DNA from: Mangifera indica
Lineage: Eukaryota; Streptophyta; Magnoliopsida; Sapindales; Anacardiaceae
DNA: 64,000 nucleotides
Reading direction: 5' to 3'
Assembly: GCF_011075055.1 (NCBI RefSeq)
Contig: NC_058143.1
Span: forward strand, 9,315,057-9,379,056
Numbering within the stretch: the first letter of the stretch is position 1; each line of letters begins with the position of its first letter. The notes under the pieces are model-generated. The model saw nothing but the letters and a program-made list of their open reading frames with translations. It made no database searches and was not told the origin of the DNA. A program made the translations under genes and the position numbers. This document shows positions 1-12,185 of the stretch, one piece after another.

Positions 1-343
1 ACTAATTAGGTTTGCTTTAGTTTAATTGCTTCCAAACGGCAACATTTTTGCTTTAGTTTAAGGGAAGCCAACAAAGCAAGCTTTTTTATGTAGCTGCACA
101 ATACAAAGTCAACGCAGAAGGTCATATAATACCGCCAGCCAGCATATTAATAACGAGCTCAACTCGGCTCGTCGAGCTAGCCGAGCCGAGTATTCCTCTG
201 TTCGGGTTCGGTCTCGCGTTCGTTTCTTGATTTTTGCTTCAGCTCGTGTTCGTATTCGTGTTCGCTTGTAACAAGCTCATTTCGGGCTCGTTCGAGCTAA
301 GCTCATTTCGAGCTCAAAAAAGCTCGCCTCGAATCCAGCCTTA
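1..343. mobile_element. Right part of an hAT-like element (left copy, cut by the window edge)
   Basis: Matches 59657-59999, the right 343 bases of the complete 850-bp element at 59150-59999. It is rich in GAGCTC/CTCGGC motifs and ends in CCAGCCTTA at 343. It is followed by the target-site copy ACTATAGT at 344-351. The left end lies outside the window. Confidence 0.8.
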
Positions 344-375
344 ACTATAGTAAATATTTAACAATATGCCATAAC

Positions 376-1215
376 TAGGGCTAGATTTGAAGCAAACTTG
401 TTCAAGCCTAAAACAAGTTTTGCTTGAATAAGCCTAGAATGAGCTTGGAGAAAATGAGCATGAATTCGAACCTGAACACAAACATGATTAAAATAAAATA
501 TGAATATGAAACCCAACCCGAACAGAGCCATGCTCGGCTTGCTTTAAAATTTTTCATAACTAAATGACTCTGGTTATGACACATTTAGTTATGACTTAAA
601 AATAAATTAGGAGGGAAGGGAAATCCCTTCTTCTTTAGAAATCTCTCATTCCTTGGAAATTGTTTTCATATTGTTCATATAAACCAATAAGCATTTAATA
701 TTATTTTCTCCATGTTTCAATAAACTAATAAACCTATGTCATCTGAAATTTGAATCGCAAACCATTAAAGTAGGCTACAACCCCTTCTTCCTTGGAAATC
801 CCCAATAATCATTGGAAATTATTTTCTCCGTTTGTTGCTTTCTCTATTTCAATCTCTTTTTCTCAAAAGTCTTAGGTATTTCAAACTTCCATTTCTTATC
901 TAAGTTTCTCTAGGAAGTTTCTTCTCTTCAAAACATTTTGGTTTCTTTGTTTCAGTTTTTTCTCTTTGAAAGTCTCTACCATTTCAAACTTTAGTTCCTC
1001 CTCATGTTTCTTCGACAACATTTAACCGTTGATGATGTCCACACAAGCCCGAGCATTATGCGAGCCAATCACGAATACTTAAGCCATGAAGCGAATCGAA
1101 CATGAACAAATGTTTTCTAAAGCTTGGCGAGCTCGAGCCTAGCCAGAACTCACCTACTTACAAACAAATTGACTCTTGTTTGGGCTCGGCTCAACTCAAC
1201 TCAAATCCAGCCTTA
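376..1215. mobile_element. hAT-like non-autonomous element, 840 bp
   Basis: Begins TAGGGCTAGATTTGA at 376 and ends TCAAATCCAGCCTTA at 1215, an imperfect terminal inverted repeat (TAGGGCTAGATT against TAAGGCTGGATT). It is flanked by GCCATAAC (368-375) and GTCATAAC (1216-1223), an 8-bp target duplication with one mismatch, as expected for hAT transposons. No transposase is seen. The middle (600-1000) is TTTC-rich. The same element lies at 60032-60871. The 60-aa frame at 1102-1284 crosses its right end and is not a credible gene. Confidence 0.75.
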
Positions 1216-1223
1216 GTCATAAC

Positions 1224-3990
1224 AAAATATCATAGCTACCCAATTAGTAGAGGGTTAACGTTTAACTTCTTAACATGTCATTGATACAATTACTTATATA
1301 ATTTGATTTCTCTTTTATATGATGTATTTTCGAGACTGAGATATAGATAAAATGTCTTCCTTAATGATCCCGAATTTTTATAGACCAACAACTATCAAAG
1401 ACCAATTAATATTGAATCGAGTATTAAGTCAGTCTTATTGTGGCCATATGATTAATTTGTTGTGACCATCCATTAGAAGACCCTAATTGAAATATCAACT
1501 CTCATACTCAAGAGTAACGAATCTTCTGTTAATCCATCATAGTCTTCATAAAGCTAATCACTACATTTCTAGCAATTCTCTAATTGAATTATGTCGGGCT
1601 AGTGTCAAAAATACCAATCCTTACATACGACGATCTAATAACCTCAAATCTAAAGATCATATGTACCTTTGTTCACTAAAAGGATATGTTGTATAAACAC
1701 TAAAGCAACCACCCATATGAAATCCTTTTGGTGGACAGGTCTGGTAAACATATTTATAATGTAATCCTATGTGTTGTATCAAATTATTAATAAATAATTT
1801 TAACACGTGAGAATTGTCATCATTTCAATGAGGATGTTTAACACTATGATAACTCTATCACTATTACTCGTGTCCTAAGTCATGACAATATTAGAGTTAT
1901 GGACATTCTAAGAATAATCATATAATATGCACATAAGATTCTTACCATCAGGTGTCATGCACTAATCCCCTCATCATGATTTAATTACATAGCTATGATG
2001 ATTGACTTTAGAGACCCTGCACTAATAATCTCGCACTTGCATTATAGCTAATCAGCCATGTGTTTAAATGGTCAATGGGTCTGTCAAGTTGTCATTTGTT
2101 TCTACCTTGCTAACCTACACATATTTACAATGTAGATTCTTTTTGATATGGTGAAACCATTTGAGTATATGTTTGAATCTTTTATGAGACCACTACTCAT
2201 TTGCTTGTGTTATCGCTCAATTGTTATCATAATGGAGTTCTATAAGGCCAGTTCTACTAAGAACCGCCTCAAGTTTAGTTATGAGTTTCTTGCTCGAATT
2301 ACTTTTTTAGTTGTATTGGACAAAACGATATACATTAACTTTATTATAGAATCTGTCATAGTATGTTGCTTGGAGCTCTTCTAACTTACTACACTACTAT
2401 TTAAACTAAAAACAAATCTTGATTGGGATTTAAAATTTTCTTGACCTGTTTGGAAACTAACATCATCATACCCTCTTATAGTAACCTCTTATTCTCTTCC
2501 ATAAATTAAAAAAAAAAAAACATCCTTAATCCTTTTTAAGTATTAAGGATGTTCTTAGCAATCATTCAATGATGCCTGAAATTTGAATATTACAATAACA
2601 CCTTTATTGAACTCAATTGTAAACAATATTATAAGTTGTCATTTTTTAAAAACTTATTAGGGATTAATAAATATTTTCCATATTTTGTTTTAAAAATTAT
2701 TATATTCACTCAATATATTTTACAAATATATTACATCCCTAATAGTTTGTACTATTACATTTAAACCCTTACTTTATTATTTCTTTGATGGTGTAATTAT
2801 TATTTTTGAAACTATCAAGGATTATTTGAAATTTTAAAAATTTTGAAAACATACCAACTTTTTTAAATTTTCAAAAAACCCTTTAAAATTGCATTAACAT
2901 CACTAAATTTTTTCAAAATTATAGATTGCTCTAAACATATGATTGTACATCATTAATACCTTTAAGGAAATTGAAATTTATGCCCACATTTATAACCACT
3001 TGAAATTTTACTCAACATTTTTTACTTATACATTTATACCACAAAAACAATAAACTTCCTAAAATACCCAGTATTTTGACCAACCCTTTACGCGTTTCTT
3101 CTTCCACACTAGGCACCAGCCCACATTTCTTCTTCTGTACTAGGTGCAATTTAATTTCGTGTCACTTGAATTTATTTCCCTTTACTTCTCAAGATCACTC
3201 ACTCCATACACAGTTGATTCAAACGAACTTTGATTTAGTCATTCAATCTTCTTTGACATTTTAGTAGTGATTGATGTTATAATGGTAGTAAAGTTGAGTG
3301 CTTGTTTGGTATTTTATCTAAGAATAATTGTTTGATGATAAGTGTGTTAGGGCTAGGAAATTTTCGACTAAAAAGTTGTTTTTTGGTTAAGGAAAATGCT
3401 TAGCAAGTTTTTGCACTTTTCTTTTATCAGAAATCACGATGTGGTTAGTGGCCTTGGGCGTTAGATTTAAGGTTTGGGTTAAGGAAAAATCTTATATTTT
3501 TAGTTAGAAATGAATTATATGTGTTGGAAAGACCTTTCTAGGCGATTATGTGCTTGATTTGTTAACTTTAATTTGTGAAAAGGTGTCTGATTTGCATAAG
3601 TTGTGTGATGAATATGGATGAACTTCCAAACATAAAAAAACCCTAGAAAATTCCCGCCTAAGCATGACATGTTTGGTATTATTTAGCATATGAACAACCT
3701 TGGCTCTGATAAGGCTTGGACGTTACGCCTGACACCTATTATGAATAGTAATGTGCATTGCTATTCACAACCAACTTGTGCCATTATACTAATTCAAATA
3801 TGTTTTTGTCTTTTTCAGATATATGGTGTTAACCATCATGTAAGTGAGTACAGATTTCACGGGACCCGTGATTTCAGGTCTAATTGACGTTCCACAAGAA
3901 AAAAGACATGGTGAGCATTATCAACAAAAAATTAACCATGACCCAACAATAAATGTTTAGGATGGCATGTTTTGAGCACTTGTATCAATT
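1224..3990. repeat. Decayed retroelement-like and AT-rich spacer DNA, no gene
   Basis: Positions about 1370-1790 are recognisably related to 15540-16030. Shared phrases include 'taatccatcat' followed by 'taatcacta', 'gacctcaaatc', 'atggaatcct' and 'tggtaaacacgtttac'-type text, so both are diverged copies of one dispersed repeat. Positions 2640-2990 resemble 46790-47000 (shared 'ttgtacatcattaat' context). The remainder is AT-rich with no reading frame I would defend. The stretch 3600-3990 holds no recognisable feature. Confidence 0.5.
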
Positions 3991-5060
3991 TGTCATATCA
4001 AAGATACTTTTTTTCAGTCAATATATGCAATCAACCACAAACATTGATTTAAGGATTGTCCTCATGACTCGATCACTAACCTGTCTATAATATGATAATA
4101 TTTGATCTTGTGGACAAGTGTATTCTTTGCCCACAAAACGTAACACCCATACATCTCCTTCATTATCCTTTATTGATCATGCTTACTATTTACATTGCTC
4201 CCCTAAACACTTGAACTCCCATTGGTTCCTATTAGAGTAATGTACTCTTTTTTGAAAACTTGTCTCTAAAATATGTCTTTCAAATAATTCTTTCAATTTT
4301 GCTTAGAATTATAAAAACCCATTACTTTTTACTTCTATCAGGTCATTTTTCATGATTACCAATACTCATGTTTTCAATGTCCCACTAAAATGGATTAGTA
4401 ACATGAATATTTTCTATATATGCTTCATGATCAACTGAACTATAATGTCCTGCACTACACTCAACCTTTTTATCAAGATCATTGGTTTGACTTCTCTTAG
4501 CATCTTCTTATGCATCATACATCTCAAGGTTTCAATAGATAAATCTACATCTCGTCAATTTTCACAAACCTCATGAATTGATCATCATCGTTATCATCAT
4601 CATCATTACCCTTAACATCATTATCATAATCCTCATTATCATCATAATCATGATTCACATCATACTTTTGAAAACTATGGTTGTGTCTAGTTGTATGTAG
4701 ATAATTCTCTCTTTATTCATCATCAACCTATTCTTCTTGAAGATTTTCTCTTCCTTTGATACATCTCTTCATAAAATAAAGTTGTGTCAATCCTCTTGTT
4801 TCCTACCAACATCACGTACTCAACATCATCATCTCAAATCTCCAATGACATTCCAGTCAATGATGCTTCATTAGGGGTATATGTGTGGATATGTGATCAA
4901 CTTTGATTGATTTGGAGATGATAGCAAATTTTCACAAAAAATCCTTTGAAATCAGTGCAAATCGTTTTTTCGTCTCTACCTACATATCTCATAATATTGT
5001 CATTTTTAGTAGCTCATTGTCCTTTTAACCGAATCATAAATACAATTTTTTTTAATTTTG
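3990..5060 (-). pseudogene. Possible decayed Mutator-like transposase N-terminus
   Basis: The minus-strand translation, interrupted by many stops, keeps pieces reminiscent of plant MULE proteins: a PB1-like stretch with 'MRYVGRDEKTI', then 'NEASLTGMSLEI', 'DDDVEYVMLVGN', and a long acidic tract (D/E/N-rich, about 4580-4680, from ATC/ATG-rich DNA). The order fits the variable N-terminal part of MuDR-type proteins. No catalytic D-D-E region or zinc knuckle is visible. The family call rests on remembered family style, not on a search, so it is tentative. Confidence 0.35.
4572..4662. repeat. Imperfect (ATC)n tract
   Basis: A run rich in ATC/ATCATT triplets with interruptions. On the minus strand it gives the acidic D/N-rich tract noted for the possible transposase fragment. 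Confidence 0.7.
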
Positions 5061-5079
5061 AAACGAAAATAAAACGTGC

Positions 5080-5790
5080 AACAATTATAATACAACAAAT
5101 GAACTTGGGAAATTATAATTTTTGAAATTAAATGGGAAATTACAACAGACTCATTTGTAAGCCCAAGGGGGGCACACCTGAACCCTTCATTCTTCACCGG
5201 TTATATTTTCTACATTAATTTCACTCTAAATACATCATAAACATGCATTCTACCTAATCTAATAAAAATTTTTGGTTGAACTATCAGTACTATATATAAT
5301 TTAATTGACAAAAAACAAAATTTATCAATAAAATCTTATTTCCTTGACAAAATCACAGGGTTTGTGCATGATAAGATTAAGGGTTTAGATCAATACTTAA
5401 GATTAAGGGTTTATGATGCATTTTATGCAAGATTTTGATAATGAAAAGTTGACTGACTGAAGTTTGTGTTTTTTATGGTTGAAAGCGATTGTAAACTTAA
5501 GTTTTATATTAGATTTTGTAGTATAAATATATAATAAATAAAAGAAAAAAGTTGAGTAAAATTATACCAACATATGTAAATACGAAAAGAAATTTCATTT
5601 TGTCATATACCTTTATTTATGTTTATACTAAAATTTTCTCTATTTTAATTAAAATTAATATATAAATTAAGATATAAAATATTATTTAACATGACCGTCT
5701 GAGAACTTTTTTATTTTTTTCAATAATTTTATAAGAATTTAACAGATTGAAACACTGGAGATCGAAAAGCTTTTTGCAAGATCACAATCC
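5080..5790. other. AT-rich spacer upstream of MEX1
   Basis: AT-rich DNA with runs of A and T and scattered 'gattaagggttta' repeats at about 5370-5412. I see no gene or defined element. The minus-strand frame at 5006-5197 is short and without family features. Confidence 0.5.
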
Positions 5791-5841
5791 GTCAGTCAAG
5801 CAATAAATATCTTACAAAGGGAGATCACCCATACTTCCGTC

Positions 5842-5847
5842 CACGTG
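5842..5847. promoter_or_regulatory. G-box (CACGTG) upstream of MEX1
   Basis: A palindromic CACGTG in the context CCACGTGTC, 92 bp before the MEX1 ATG. G-boxes of this form are classic bZIP/bHLH (light, clock, ABA) sites in plant promoters. Its position close to the likely transcription start makes function plausible, but this is inference from motif and place only. Confidence 0.5.
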
Positions 5848-5938
5848 TCTACCTTTGAGTAGGCAAACTGGCACTTTGCCCAATCTTCCCCTCTCCACTT
5901 TTCTTCCCCTTCCTCACTTCATTTTTTGTTAACGTTCA

Positions 5939-8900
5939 ATGGCTATTAAGTCTTTGATTGTTCCTTCAGCTTCAGCAACTAGATCACCACCTACACATCG
6001 CTTTCGACATCCCACGAACTCTCCTTCATTTCCTCAACAATCACAGTCTTTGTCTTTCAAGCCTCTTAAAAATTTGAACAGTGTGTTGCTAATCAGCCGC
6101 TACACTCTTGTTTCTCTTCGTCTTAACCGCCGTCTGCATCTACCTCCAGCTCTTGACTCCGACGTCCCTCATCCTCTTCACCAGGTTTTGTTAATTCTAC
6201 CACTTTTGTTAATGTTTTTAAACTTGGCCTGAAAATGTCAATTTTAGCTTGCCTAAATTGAAACAAATGTTAATATTCTTGATGTAAAATGATTTTTTGT
6301 TTTTGTTTTTAATGATTCTAATTTTTGTTGGAATATCATTGAAGGAGTCGGCGAATTTAAGTACCAATAAGAGCTTTGAGGAATGGAATTCGTGGACAGC
6401 CAAGTTCTCTGGAGCAGCGAACATCCCATTTACGGTGATCCAAATGCCTCAGATAATCCTTAATGCTCGGAATCTTTTAACAGGAGACAAAACTGCCCTT
6501 TTGGCAGTTCCATGGCTGGTAACGAGATGGCATCAATTTCTTTATCTTTTTAACAATTTATTTTAAGCGCTTGGTTTTTTATGTGGGCGGTTATGCCTGC
6601 AAATGCCTTAGATGACACAAAGCCGGGTTGTTTTTGTCTCCATTTGGTATTCGTTCGATATCTGCAGTTGGAATTCCGTGAAGAGTTGTCTTGGGGATTT
6701 TCTAAGCATGATGTACACGAAAAACCTTTATCGCAAGCACTTAATTTCTTGCAGATAGTTGAGTTGGAGTTCATTGAGTTTATTGATGCAACTCTACAAG
6801 CTTAAGCATTTAAAATGATGAAATAATTTAATAAAGGATTTATTAGAGACCTGGAATTTTGCTATATAAAAATAAGAAAGTACAATTGGATAGTTGAAGT
6901 CCTATTTCTAGTTCGCTGATATAGATCTTTCATCATCGGAACTCAAGAAAGTGAATGTTGTGAATGCAGGGCATGCTTACTGGTTTGCTTGGGAATCTTT
7001 CACTTCTCTCTTATTTTGTAAAGAAAAGGGAGAAAGAGGCTATTTTGGTCCAAACATTGGGCGTTGTTTCAATATATGTGGTCATTGCGCAGCTTGCAAT
7101 TGGAGAAGCAATGCCTCTGCCACACTTTGTGATTACTTCATTTGTTGTGGCCAGTGGTCTTGTTTTAAACTTCCTTAATTACTTCAGTATGCTGAATGTT
7201 GAAATCTGGCGATTCTGGGAAGATTTTATTACCGTTGGAGGAGTAACTGTCCTTCCTCAAGTAAACTCTCTGCCCCTGTTAATCTCTAACTATTCTCCAC
7301 TGACAAGGTGATTAAGGAAGTGTCTTGCAACATGTTTATTCTCCATGACCTTTTCTATATGAGTTTGACTGCAGGTGATGTGGTCTACATTTCTCCCATA
7401 TGTACCTAACAGTATTATTCCAGGGGTGATAGCTTTTGCTGTAGGCTTGGCAGCTGTTGGTATGGTAAGCTTTTCATTGCTTATGGGGTATTAATCTACA
7501 TCTTCTTATGGTGTACTGCAGATTTGACTACTAAGAAATTTGGATTATATTTGCAGATTACAATGTGTGAAAATCCTTTCTTCTAAAGGAATATGAATTT
7601 TTGCACAAATTTTAAGGAATATGAATTTTTGCAAAAATTTTTGTTTAGAAAGAGAAGTTTTAAAATTTTCTAATCTACATGGTGACAAGATGTGCAAAGC
7701 TGATTGCCTGCCTTATTTTTCCTGATATTCAGTGTTGTTGATCACATATTTATCTTCCTCAAGAGAACAATCTTCAAATATTCATATATCTATCTATCTA
7801 TACACACACACACACACACACATTTTTTGGTGTGGAGAAAATAATTAAGCTGAATGCAACCTTGGTTTAACCTGATATGTGCATTTCATATAAATCATTA
7901 AAGAAAAATTCTACTTTGATTTCACCTGGGTGGACCAGCACTGACAATGACTTGTCCTGTTAACTTCCGGGCCTGGAGAATTGGAATGCATCAGGCAACT
8001 ATAGCATGTGACCTTTCTAGAAAATGAGCGGCTATACGCAAAGTTTGGTTGAAATGAAAAACTACATTGCTAATGGCGTTAAGAAGATTAAGCAATACTC
8101 AACTCCATGTAGAAATTTTACCTTGCTGCATCAAAGCATTTTTTGTCCAGTGCAGTGCTAAATGTTGCATGACAGTGCATTCTTGCAGTTTTATAATATG
8201 TAGTATTAAACTTGAATTCCTTTTCACTCAAGTCATTATTAACTTAATTATTTATATACTGAAGTCCAAAGATGTTCTTTTGCATATTTCCTTCTAGCAA
8301 ACCTTTTAAAATGGGAACTAGTTTCTTGAGCAATTTTCTGTAAAATAAATGACCTTAGGTTTTCATCTAAAATCAAGATTACTAATTTTGTATGGTTTAA
8401 AATTCATTTATATAATCTTCATATCAATATAGAGAGATATGCAGTTCGATGAAGCAATCTTTTAAACTTCCCTCTGCTAAGATTTGCAGGCAAGAATGGG
8501 CAAACTTACAGAGAAAGGCATCAAAGTGGTTGGAGCACTATCTGGATGGACGGCAACCCTTCTCTTCATGTGGATGCCTGTTTCACAGATGGTATTATTT
8601 GAATGCTTCAATTTTCTTTCTTGATACATCAAACAGGTTATGATATCTCTCTCTGACTGAAATTTACAATGCTTGTGTAGTGGACGAATTTCCTGTATCC
8701 TGATAACATCAAAGGCTTGTCAGCCTTCTCAATGTTGCTTGGTATGATCGGAAATGCACTTATGATCCCACGTGCACTCTTTATTCGTGATTTGATGTGG
8801 TATGGCCCTTCCCCTGTTAATACATTTTCCTTTTGCTCCGCATAAGATAGGCAATGGTATGGTTAAGTGTCACAATTTCTTATTTGTTAAACCTTAAACA

Positions 8901-10510
8901 TTTTGTTAAGTTCTCAAATTATATCTTCTGGCCAGCCAATTAAACCATCTTTCATGCTGATAAGCTATCTTAAATAATAGCAACAGACGATACATTGAGT
9001 TAAAGGGAAAAAAAGAAGTTTACCGGATATGCAACAGTTGGCAGAGATTGTCTGTTGCTCCGACATCAATCCATGCAGCTTCAGTGCTACAATTGATGAG
9101 CTTGGGTCTAAGAGAAAACTTGGAGAAAGGGAAGCTGCTTGTAGATGGAGATATAGTAAACCCAGAACCCGAAAACATTCAATCTCAAAACCATTAACAA
9201 CAACAATACCTGCAGATAAACCTTTGATACATTCTGAGGAAGATCATTTGGGTCTGGCCCTAAAGGGTTGATCAATGTGAAGATCAAAGATTCTGCTATT
9301 GGTTCTTCATCAGTTTTAAAAAAAATCTGTCTTTGGCTCTTTTTCTGATCTTTTGGTGGGTGTTTTGGTTTCTTAGGGGTTAGAGATTGGTCTCTGATCC
9401 TGCTGGACTTTTAACTAGTGGGGGGACAAGAGAGTCTTCAGCTCAAAGATGGGAAAGAGGTATCTAGGGTTTTATTCCGGCTCAATGATGGACAATGAAT
9501 TAGGGGTGGGTTTTATATATTAATGGTATTTTAGTAATTATTTGTGTAAGCTAATGTATATTATAGTAAATAAGCAGGCAACAGGTTTGTGGTGGGGCAG
9601 GGAGATGTCTATCCGCATTCCTGCTCGCAGGGATTTTTTTGTTCTCGTCCTCATCTCCATTTGGAGAGTCTCCTCTCCGAATGGGTTGGTTTGGAGACCT
9701 GGGTATTAGGGTATAATTGCCATCCCCAGGTAGCAGTTCCCATTAATGGTTAAAAATTCTACAAACCGTCTGAATATGGAAATTGTAAAGCAGCTGAGAG
9801 AAATCTGTATGTGGGAACATGTAGAACTAGCTTATGCGACAAAAAATGTGTCTTAATGTCAGAACAAAATTTGAGTTGACACCAAAAAAATTTTATATGC
9901 TTCTATTACTTCTGAACCATTACTCCAAAACCTTGCAATTCATCATGTCTCCATAATAGTGAACCAACTTATTTTTGTGTAAAATATCATAAGTATATTC
10001 ATTCAACTATGCTTGCAGGTTCACTGGTGCAACTTGGGCAGCCCTATTTTATGGGTATGGGAATATTGCCTGTCTGTACTGGTAAGAAAGTAGAAAGTTT
10101 TTTCACCTGCCTTTCAAAATTTTAAAATTTTTTAACCTGCATTTCAAAATTTTAAAGTTTTAATTGTGCTTCTTAGAATTAGACTTCTAATCTCAACTAA
10201 TAAATTTCATTGTGATTTCAGCTTCAATGTTATCAGCAGGGAATTCTTTTTGGCAGCTACAGCTGGTTTATTTTCATGGATAGGTACTTTCTAAATTCAC
10301 ATAGAACCATTACTTGTGGGGAATAATATTATTAAAGATGACTCCTCAGATCTGATCCCCCCAGCCCCAATTGTCACAACCATCTACTTTGAAAAAGAAT
10401 AAATATTGATTAATTCGGATTGAGCAGGTATGGCTTTGTGGAAAGACACTGTTGTATACGGATACAACTCACCTATGACATGTTTGAAAGAGTTGGTTTT
10501 TGGACGTTAA
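5939..10510 (+). CDS. MEX1: Maltose excess protein 1, chloroplast envelope maltose transporter
   Basis: Exports maltose, the main product of night-time starch breakdown, from the chloroplast to the cytosol across the inner envelope. Coding exons: 5939-6184, 6345-6518, 6970-7260, 7375-7464, 8490-8591, 8681-8799, 10019-10081, 10222-10283, 10428-10510. They join in frame with GT-AG borders to 1230 nt, 409 aa plus stop; the Arabidopsis protein as I recall it is about 415 aa. The first 70-90 residues are Ser/Pro/Arg-rich and basic, a chloroplast transit peptide. The mature part is a multi-pass membrane protein with family-specific stretches such as 'WTAKFSGAANIPF', 'MLTGLLGNLSLLSYF', 'LSGWTATLLFMWMPVSQMW', 'NPFIRDLMW'-like 'LFIRDLMW' and the C-terminal 'LKELVFGR'. 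Exon 2 could also start at 6348, three bases later. Intron 6 (1219 bp) carries foreign-looking DNA. The start is the first ATG after a pyrimidine-rich leader. Confidence 0.95.
7789..7822. repeat. Compound microsatellite (TATC)n(AC)n in MEX1 intron 4
   Basis: A TATC/TCTA run followed by about eleven AC repeats, a likely polymorphic marker. It lies within the 1-kb intron 4 (7465-8489). Confidence 0.9.
9020..9735. other. Unexplained insert-like DNA in MEX1 intron 6
   Basis: Compared with the AT-rich flanks, this part of the intron is richer in GC and carries an 80-codon open frame (9029-9271, charged, Arg/Lys-rich). It is followed by text such as 'ggggcagggagatg' and 'cctcatctccatttggagag', as found in some GC-biased transposon ends. 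No family was recognised in any frame. It may be a transposon with a captured fragment. Similar 'ctctaccagtggggaggtgg' and 'ctccagaagtgaggagag' text occurs near 41490-42060. Confidence 0.3.
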
Positions 10511-11364
10511 AGTTGAAGCACAAAAGAACAAGTGATCCTAAGCCACGGAATATAGAAATTATTTGTATCCTTTCAGAAGTCAGTTGTTGAGCAAACATGG
10601 AGGAGGTCAAATATGGTCATCAATTTTTATTTTTATTTTTTAATCAAAGACAAACTTAAAATAATAATGTTGTAAGTGGTAAAGGTAATAACATAAGGCG
10701 GGGCAGGGACTGTAGCTTTATACTATTTTGTCTGGTGTCTTATAGTGGTTACACAGCAGCCCATGAATAATAGCTTCGTTTATGTTATAAAATTGTCTCA
10801 TTCTGGTGAGTCCAGTGACTGCGCAATAGAAAGATGTTGAGATAGGAATGCATATGATGAAGCAGAGAATAGATCGCCTATACCCTATGTGATTTTTGGC
10901 ATAACATGTACCAGTTCGTCACTTGTTTTCCCCCACGAAACTTAAAAGGGCAAAATCGATAGGCAGTGAGTGGAGATAGGTGTTGGTGTTGGTAGTGGAA
11001 GGGTGGTGATCGTGTGGGTGGAATATTTAAATGGGCAAAAGACTATTTTTTGTCTAAGTTTTAGCGTAGTTTCGAATGCACATTCACAACAATTGAAAAA
11101 CTCAAATATTTCTCCATAGGTTAACTTATCTTAAAATTTTCTGTTAATATTTTATTCCAATACCAATTATAAAAAGATATTAATATAATTGAAATTTATT
11201 TGTAATGTCCTCAGTGTTTATATGAAGTTAAATAATTTATCTGATGTAATGGTTATATATTCAGTAATTAGCTCTAAAGTTTAATTTATTTGATATGATT
11301 GATATAACTTCTAAAAAAAAATATCTAACTCGAAAAAAGTTTGTCACAAAAAAAAAAAAAAACA
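10511..11364. other. MEX1 3' flank and spacer
   Basis: The first 150-180 bases should be the MEX1 3' UTR; an AATAAT-type signal occurs at about 10661. The remainder is spacer with no gene that I can support. It ends in A-rich DNA (16 A at about 11346-11361) directly before the folate-transporter pseudogene. Confidence 0.5.
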
Positions 11365-12185
11365 TAGGACTGAAGTTTAGCCGAAGAAGATGATTGTGAA
11401 TTCCTAGTTCCTTTCTCTGCAACAATGGCATCAATGGATTTTCCCTCACTCTGTGTTCCTCTTTTTCGAGCCTTCTTGTTGCTCTCCAATTTTTCCTAAC
11501 TATTACTGTCCATGAAGTCTCTCTTATCCTCCCTAAAAGTCCATCTGTTGGGATTAAGAAACAGCTTGCAGAGCTCTCAACAACTTTATGAAAACCTGAG
11601 ATTGCTTTCTCTGTAACATGGTTGGCTGTTGGCAGATCCTGTGCAATAATCCCAGCACTGACTGGAACAATGTCTTTCTACTAAACACAACAATTGAAGA
11701 CTGATTGATTCATCAGTATAGGGGATCTGTAAGGTGTTTGATCAGGTTGTATTCCTTTTATTGGGCGTCATCTATAATCGTCTCTTAAAATTGGTCTGAG
11801 GAAACTTATTTCAGCCATTCAAGTAATGATGGAAGTTTTCATGATTTCAGACAGTTTGTGAAAGGGGTTATCGAGAGATGGTAATGCCAAACCCTATGTT
11901 GTGGCTTTCTCAGGTCTGTTAGATGTTACATTCTTTTTTAAGATTCTACGATTCAATCTTTAAGCACATCTCCGTCCTCCAGGATGTGAAGGATCTGTAA
12001 TGGCCTGGTTATGTCGGCTTTAGCCCTATCTCTCATGATAAGCAGATACCTTGCATCATACACTGGAGTTACAGGAGACGATTTTTCTGGATTGCCTCTA
12101 GCCCTTCTAATACAGGCAGTGAGTACACTCTTTGCCACTTTTCTTGTCATCTTTTACACCTGATGATGTGAAAACTAAACCCAGG
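11365..12185 (+). pseudogene. Broken folate-biopterin transporter (FBT/BT1 family) copy
   Basis: Shifting among the three plus frames recovers the C-terminal half of a plant folate-biopterin transporter (MFS-type membrane protein, FBT8-like). Segments in order: 'MDFPSLCVPLF', 'TVHEVSLILPKSPSVGIKKQ', 'KPEIAFSVTWLAVG', 'IIPALTGTMSFY', 'LRKLISAIQVMMEVF', 'FSGLLDVTFFFKIL', 'PPGCEGSVMAWL', 'VMSALALSL', 'ASYTGVTGDDFSGLPLALLI', and the tail 'PDDVKTKPRRKD'. Stops and frameshifts interrupt it at least six times (for example TAA directly after 11496 in the first frame). No intron interrupts the aligned part and roughly the N-terminal half is absent, which fits a 5'-truncated retrocopy. I see no poly-A tail, so loss by ordinary decay remains possible. 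It cannot make a working transporter. Confidence 0.85.

Larger units (their letters stand above)
1..4343. repeat. Left copy of a 4.3-kb near-identical direct repeat
   Basis: This stretch recurs in the same orientation at 59657-64000. Reading the two copies against each other I found only three differences: A at 2504 versus G at 62160, a poly-A run of 13 (2508-2520) versus 14, and T at 2658 versus C at 62315. The offset is 59656 before the poly-A run and 59657 after it. Both copies touch a window edge, so the true length is unknown. The content is transposon-derived: the end of one hAT-like element, a complete second one, LTR-like DNA and AT-rich spacer. It contains no intact gene; its short ORFs are identical in both copies and look like chance frames. 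Confidence 0.97.

Noticed and set aside
1102..3887. Five short frames repeated at both window ends as a conserved gene cluster
   Set aside because: They are identical because the DNA is duplicated, not through selection. They lie in transposon and AT-rich DNA with no recognised family.
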